From: Pseudomonas sp. R37(2017)
GTDB lineage: Bacteria > Pseudomonadota > Gammaproteobacteria > Pseudomonadales > Pseudomonadaceae
Direction: 5' to 3'
Assembly: GCF_002113375.1 (NCBI RefSeq)
Contig: NZ_NEHO01000024.1
Location: 5,471 to 63,293 of the forward strand
Length of the DNA: 57,823 bases
Shown here: positions 54,153 to 57,823 of the stretch, in pieces
Layout: each line of letters starts with the position of its first letter
Position numbering within the stretch: position 1 is the stretch's first letter
Made by a program: the position numbers and the translations under genes
The notes under the pieces: generated by a model
Told to the model about the DNA's origin: nothing
The model's database searches: none
What the model saw: the letters and a program-made list of their open reading frames with translations, nothing else

Positions 54153-55649
54153 ATGCCCTTCCCCCCTCGTTTCCTCGAGCACTACCGCAAAGCCGACCGC
54201 ATCATGCTGGGCCTGATCTGGTTGATGTTCGTGTTCGCGGTGGGCCTGGCGTTCTGGCACGACACCTTCATGCAGGCGCTGTTGGTGGGCGGTGGCACCA
54301 GTGTGTCGTTGACGCTGTTGTATCGCGCCATCGGCGGGTCGCGGTGGATGCGCTGTTTGCTTGGGGTCGGCTTGATGGTGATGGCGGCGTTGCATATCAA
54401 TCAGGCCGAGGGGGTCATTGAGTCGCACTTCGGGATTTTTGCCTTGTTGGCGGTGCTGACGTTTTATCGGGATTGGCTGCCGATTCTGGTGGCGGCGGTG
54501 ACGATTGCGCTGCATCACGTGGTGTTTCATGTGCTGCAGCACCAGGGTTTCCCGGTGTTTGTGATGGCGCACCACGGTGGCTGGACGATGGTGTTCGTTC
54601 ACGCCTTTTATGTCGTGATGGAGACGGTCGCGCTGCTCTATCTGGCGGTGCACAGCCAGGCCGATGCGGTGGAGAGCCAGGACATGCTGGACAAGATGCT
54701 CGCCACCACGTGCCAGTTCACTGTCGGTGCCAGCCAGGGCGACAAGGCGCGGGTGCATGTGTCGCTGGCCCAGCGTTTCGATCAGTTCCTCGGGCAGATC
54801 ACCGCGCTGGTGGACGGCGTGGTGCGTGACTCTCAGGGTTTGGGTCAGTTGGGCCAGGAGCTGGCCAAGGCCAGCCATACGCTGGAGAAAGGCGCGCAGC
54901 ATCAGTTGACGGAAATCGCCCAGATGACCGGGTCGATGCAGCGCATGGGCGATGCGATGGAGCACATTGTGGTTCACGTCGAGCACGCCGTTGAACATGC
55001 CGGCCAGGCCAGTGAGCAAATCAGCCGCGGGCAGGAAAGTGTGAACCGCGCGCAACAGGAAATCGTTCAGTTGGCCTCACGCCTGGAAGGCACGAATCAG
55101 ACCGTACAGGAACTGGCCGGGCAGGCGCAGCAGATCGGTACGGTGCTGGAGGTGATCAGCAGCATTGCCGAGCAGACCAACTTGCTGGCGCTCAACGCGG
55201 CCATTGAAGCGGCGCGCGCCGGCGAGCAAGGCCGGGGCTTTGCCGTGGTGGCCGATGAAGTGCGCAGCCTGGCCCAGCGCACGGCGCTGTCCACCAGGGA
55301 AATCAGGACCATCATCGAGACCTTGCAGCAAGGCAGCCGCAAAGCCGTGGAGGCCATGCAGGACAGTCGCGAAGGTGTGGTGCGCTGTGTCGAGGACAGT
55401 CAATTGGCGGCAGCGATGTTGCAGGCCATCGGCAGCGACATCTCGCACATCGATGAACTCAATGGGCGGATTGTCACGACGACCCGCGAGCAGTCCTCGG
55501 CGAGTATCGAGATTGTCGGGCGCTTGCAGTCGGTGCAGAGCATTGCGCAGAACACGGCCGATGATGTGCAGACGCTGGCGTTGAGCAGTCGTCAACTGCC
55601 GCCGATTGCCACGCGCCTGGATGCGCTGGGGCGTACCTTTCACCCATGA
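54153..55649 (+). CDS. Methyl-accepting chemotaxis protein with membrane-only sensor
   Basis: 498 residues, with GGAG 8 nt before the ATG. The N-terminal 170 residues contain about five or six hydrophobic segments and no periplasmic domain. A cytoplasmic helical region follows, then the signalling hairpin tip with EVISSIAEQTNLLALNAAIE and ARAGEQGRGFAVVADEVRSL (about residues 338-380). Methylation-type helices flank it. The HAMP domain is not clear. It would signal to CheA; the input may be membrane state, energy or light-like, which is unknown. Confidence 0.85.
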   Translation: MPFPPRFLEHYRKADRIMLGLIWLMFVFAVGLAFWHDTFMQALLVGGGTSVSLTLLYRAIGGSRWMRCLLGVGLMVMAALHINQAEGVIESHFGIFALLAVLTFYRDWLPILVAAVTIALHHVVFHVLQHQGFPVFVMAHHGGWTMVFVHAFYVVMETVALLYLAVHSQADAVESQDMLDKMLATTCQFTVGASQGDKARVHVSLAQRFDQFLGQITALVDGVVRDSQGLGQLGQELAKASHTLEKGAQHQLTEIAQMTGSMQRMGDAMEHIVVHVEHAVEHAGQASEQISRGQESVNRAQQEIVQLASRLEGTNQTVQELAGQAQQIGTVLEVISSIAEQTNLLALNAAIEAARAGEQGRGFAVVADEVRSLAQRTALSTREIRTIIETLQQGSRKAVEAMQDSREGVVRCVEDSQLAAAMLQAIGSDISHIDELNGRIVTTTREQSSASIEIVGRLQSVQSIAQNTADDVQTLALSSRQLPPIATRLDALGRTFHP

Positions 55650-55844
55650 CGCAGCCGTGCCTGGCATGAACAATGTTTCATCCTCTAGCGCACGGCCTGA
55701 TTTCATTGGCCGCAGCGCATATCGCCCCATCAACGCTCATGGTTTGTTCTCGATCTACTGACAATCCCATCACATTTCGCCCGATAGCCTTGTTGCTCCA
55801 ATCGCTTCGCCGTCGTCTCGGCGGGCGCAACGTGCGAAACAGTG
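55650..55844. other. Intergenic region
   Basis: About 195 bp between the chemotaxis protein and glycosyltransferase genes. No structure or terminator was recognised. Confidence 0.5.
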
Positions 55845-57431
55845 ATGAACCATTCGTTAGTCAAATGGCTGAAAACCGACCGGGGTGCGCTGATCCTGCT
55901 GCTGGGCGTATCCGCGTTTCTTTTGCTGTTCGGGTTGGGCGCGCGGGAGCTCTGGGGCGCTGAAACGCGTTGGGCGAACATCGCGCTGCAGATGTTGCAG
56001 AGCGGCGATTATTTCGACCCTTACCTCAAGGGCATGCCCTATTACGACAAGCCGCTGCCGTCCTATTGGCTGATCACGGCCACGGCCCATTTGATGGGTG
56101 GCCTCGGGCACTGGTCGCTGCGTTTGCCTTCGGTGCTGGCGGCGTGGCTGAGTGTCTGGCTGGTGTACCTGATCGGTGAGCGACTCTATGGCAAAGGCAC
56201 CGGCCTGATCGCCGGCTGGTTTCTGGCGACGACGTTCTTTTTCGTGTTCTGGGCGCGGGTCGCCACGGCGGACGTGCTGACGGTGTGCGGTGTGCTGGCG
56301 GCTGTCTGGTGGTACTGGCGCGGGCCGGACGACACGCGGCTGAGCAGGTACTGCGTGTTTTTCCTGATCCTGGCACTGACTTCGCTGTTCAAGGGCTTGA
56401 TCGGCTTCATCCTGCCGGGGCTGATGCTGTTGCCGCACCTGCTCGGCGAGGGGCGCTGGAAGAACCATCTCAATCCACGCCTGTTTCTCGCGATGTTGGT
56501 GGGCGGCGTGGCGTACATGCTGCCGTTCATGCTGTCGCACCGTTATGGCACGCCGACTTATGGGCCGAGCGGGCTGGGCCTGGTGTTTCAGGAGAACGTG
56601 GTGCGGTTCTTCAAGCCGTTCGACAACATCGGGCCGATCTACACCTACCTGCTGTATCTGCCGGTCTATACCCTGCCCTGGGCCCCCTGCTGGCTGCTCG
56701 GCCTGTGGGTGGCCGTGCGCAACTGGAAGCACACCGAACCCAATGTTCGCTGGCTGATCTGTGGTCTTGGCTTGCTGTTCCTGTTTTTCACCGCCAGTGG
56801 CAGTCGGCGCAGTTATTACGTCTTGCCATTGGTGCCGTTTGCGCAATTGCTGGCGGCCTGGTGGGTCTCCCGGCGCATCGCGGCGCGGCAGGCGGCCGAT
56901 GAGTCCAGAAGGTCCGGCTGGACCAAGGGTATTGCCGGGGCGGCCGGATTTCTGTTTGTGGTCCTTGGCGTCGTCTACCCCTGGACCAACGGCGGTGCCG
57001 GCGGGGTCATGCAGTTCACCCGGGATGTGCGCGCCGAAGCCATCAAGACGGCGCCGTGGAACGAATGGCGCATGGTGCTGGTGGATGTCGACAACAAGCT
57101 GCCCATGTACCTGCAGAATCACGGCGCGCCGTTCTACTACGTGCTCCCCGATTCGGACATTCCACAAACCGGCGACAGCGCTGCGCTGATGGCGTGGCTG
57201 GAAAAGCGAAGTGGCGAGACCTGGAATCCCGAGCGCACGATCATCATCGAGCAGTACAAGGACCTCAAGCATTTGCCGCTGGACTATCTGACCGCGGACC
57301 ACCAGCTGATCACCACCAGGCCCAACAACGGCGCACGGTTGTTCCATTCAAAGGAAAATGGCAGTGCGGCGTTTATTCCCGATGGGAAAACGGTGGATAG
57401 CCCGGTGGTCGGACAGGTTGGTGGAATGTGA
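55845..57431 (+). CDS. ArnT-like integral-membrane glycosyltransferase (GT39/GT83)
   Basis: 528 residues; ATG at 55845 preferred over GTG at 55842. It has about 11-12 membrane segments. The first periplasmic loop has the catalytic-type RELWGAETRWANIALQML and GMPYYDKPLPSYWL motifs of ArnT/PMT-like enzymes. The C-terminus (about 420-528) is soluble. ArnT moves 4-amino-arabinose from undecaprenyl phosphate to lipid A. The arn operon is not next to this gene, so the sugar and acceptor are unknown. Confidence 0.82.
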   Translation: MNHSLVKWLKTDRGALILLLGVSAFLLLFGLGARELWGAETRWANIALQMLQSGDYFDPYLKGMPYYDKPLPSYWLITATAHLMGGLGHWSLRLPSVLAAWLSVWLVYLIGERLYGKGTGLIAGWFLATTFFFVFWARVATADVLTVCGVLAAVWWYWRGPDDTRLSRYCVFFLILALTSLFKGLIGFILPGLMLLPHLLGEGRWKNHLNPRLFLAMLVGGVAYMLPFMLSHRYGTPTYGPSGLGLVFQENVVRFFKPFDNIGPIYTYLLYLPVYTLPWAPCWLLGLWVAVRNWKHTEPNVRWLICGLGLLFLFFTASGSRRSYYVLPLVPFAQLLAAWWVSRRIAARQAADESRRSGWTKGIAGAAGFLFVVLGVVYPWTNGGAGGVMQFTRDVRAEAIKTAPWNEWRMVLVDVDNKLPMYLQNHGAPFYYVLPDSDIPQTGDSAALMAWLEKRSGETWNPERTIIIEQYKDLKHLPLDYLTADHQLITTRPNNGARLFHSKENGSAAFIPDGKTVDSPVVGQVGGM

Positions 57432-57452
57432 AGAACCGTTGTACATGAAAAC

Positions 57453-57680
57453 CTGTAGGAGCGAGCACGCTCGCGATGGCGGAGTGTCAGCCAGCATCAA
57501 TATCGACTGATCCGCCGCCATCGCGAGCGTGCTCGCTCCTACAGGGGATTTGTGGTGAGCAGCCGGTTTTTGCATGGCAGACACACAACTGTAGGAGCGA
57601 GCATGCTCGCGATGGCGAAGTGTCAGCCAGCATCAATATCGACTGATCCGTCGCCATCGCGAGCGTGCTCGCTCCTACAG
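57453..57680. repeat. REPIN doublet with 136-bp period
   Basis: CTGTAGGAGCGAGCACGCTC starts at 57453 and a near copy at 57589. Each unit ends in the inverted GAGCGTGCTCGCTCCTACAG and shares the spacer CATCAATATCGACTGATCC. Confidence 0.88.
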
Positions 57681-57750
57681 GGGATCTGTGGTCAACAGCC
57701 AACTTTTGCATGACAGACATCTAACTAATGAAATGGCTACCCCCGCCGCA

Positions 57751-57785
57751 CCCCCTGTGATCGCTCACTAAGCTTTCACAGGGGG
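57751..57785 (+). promoter_or_regulatory. Perfect 10-bp hairpin in the leader of the next gene
   Basis: CCCCCTGTGA (57751-57760) pairs with TCACAGGGGG (57776-57785) around a 15-nt loop, 19 nt before the final ATG. No T-run follows, so it is probably a leader structure. Confidence 0.6.
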
Positions 57786-57804
57786 CTAATCGGAGATCAT
57801 TGCC

Positions 57805-57823
57805 ATGAACAACGTTGCTATCG
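57805..57823 (+). CDS. Start of a gene cut by the window edge
   Basis: An ATG with GGAGAT about 8 nt upstream begins MNNVAI and runs off the end. The product cannot be identified. Confidence 0.5.

Overview
The window looks like a chromosomal stretch of a Pseudomonas of the fluorescens group. The basis is high GC, many REP/REPIN repeats of the 'GAGCG-GCTCGC' type between genes, and typical Pseudomonas loci (polyamine catabolism and uptake, glycolate oxidation, LsfA-like peroxiredoxin). This assignment rests on gene content and repeat style, not on a database search. No rRNA, tRNA or CRISPR array was recognised.

Region 1 (1-8.2 kb) holds exported and surface proteins and unknowns: a three-copy REP tandem, a tyrosine-phosphatase/autotransporter fusion, a Gly-rich exported protein, a CigR-like protein, two unknown cytoplasmic proteins, a winged-helix regulator, a secreted protein made of six 20-residue Cys repeats, a short helical protein with a structured leader RNA, and a YecR-like lipoprotein. 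Region 2 (8.5-19.5 kb) is a polyamine locus. PauR-like regulator, PauB-like oxidase, PauC/KauB-like aldehyde dehydrogenase and PauA-like gamma-glutamylpolyamine synthetase lie on the minus strand; PauD-like amidase and a four-gene Pot/Spu ABC importer lie on the plus strand. Together they import putrescine-type amines and degrade them through gamma-glutamylated intermediates. Region 3 (19.7-23 kb) is a set of small conserved genes, including a 30-codon membrane peptide gene overlapping its downstream partner.

Region 4 (23-29.3 kb) pairs a lactate/glycolate permease with glcDEFG. Region 5 (29.4-36.9 kb) holds an exported dienelactone-hydrolase-like enzyme, 1-Cys peroxiredoxin, Tat-type aldo/keto reductase, alpha/beta hydrolase, a periplasmic protein with an Fe-S-type regulator, a CAP-domain protein, a candidate minus-strand small RNA and a GNAT. 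Region 6 (37-45 kb) holds a large multicopper oxidase behind a perfect Anr/FNR box, a five-unit tandem REPIN cluster, YceI, a phosphoribosyltransferase, a MATE pump, and a second copy of the structured leader RNA with its helical protein gene.

Region 7 (45-54 kb) looks accessory: a frameshifted OST-HTH-type gene, an arsR-gapdh-arsJ operon, a class C beta-lactamase gene between inverted 54-bp IS5-type ends, a MAPEG protein and a hipBA toxin-antitoxin pair. Region 8 (54-57.8 kb) returns to an MCP and an ArnT-like glycosyltransferase, REPIN doublets and the start of a further gene.

The most interesting signal is the pair of leader RNAs at 7.11 and 44.59 kb. They share a long closing stem with a compensatory base-pair change and a UNCG-capped hairpin, and each precedes a paralogous small protein gene. 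Other leads are the phosphatase-autotransporter, the beta-lactamase element with a (TCTTTA)5 repeat in its leader, and the small RNA near 35.8 kb.
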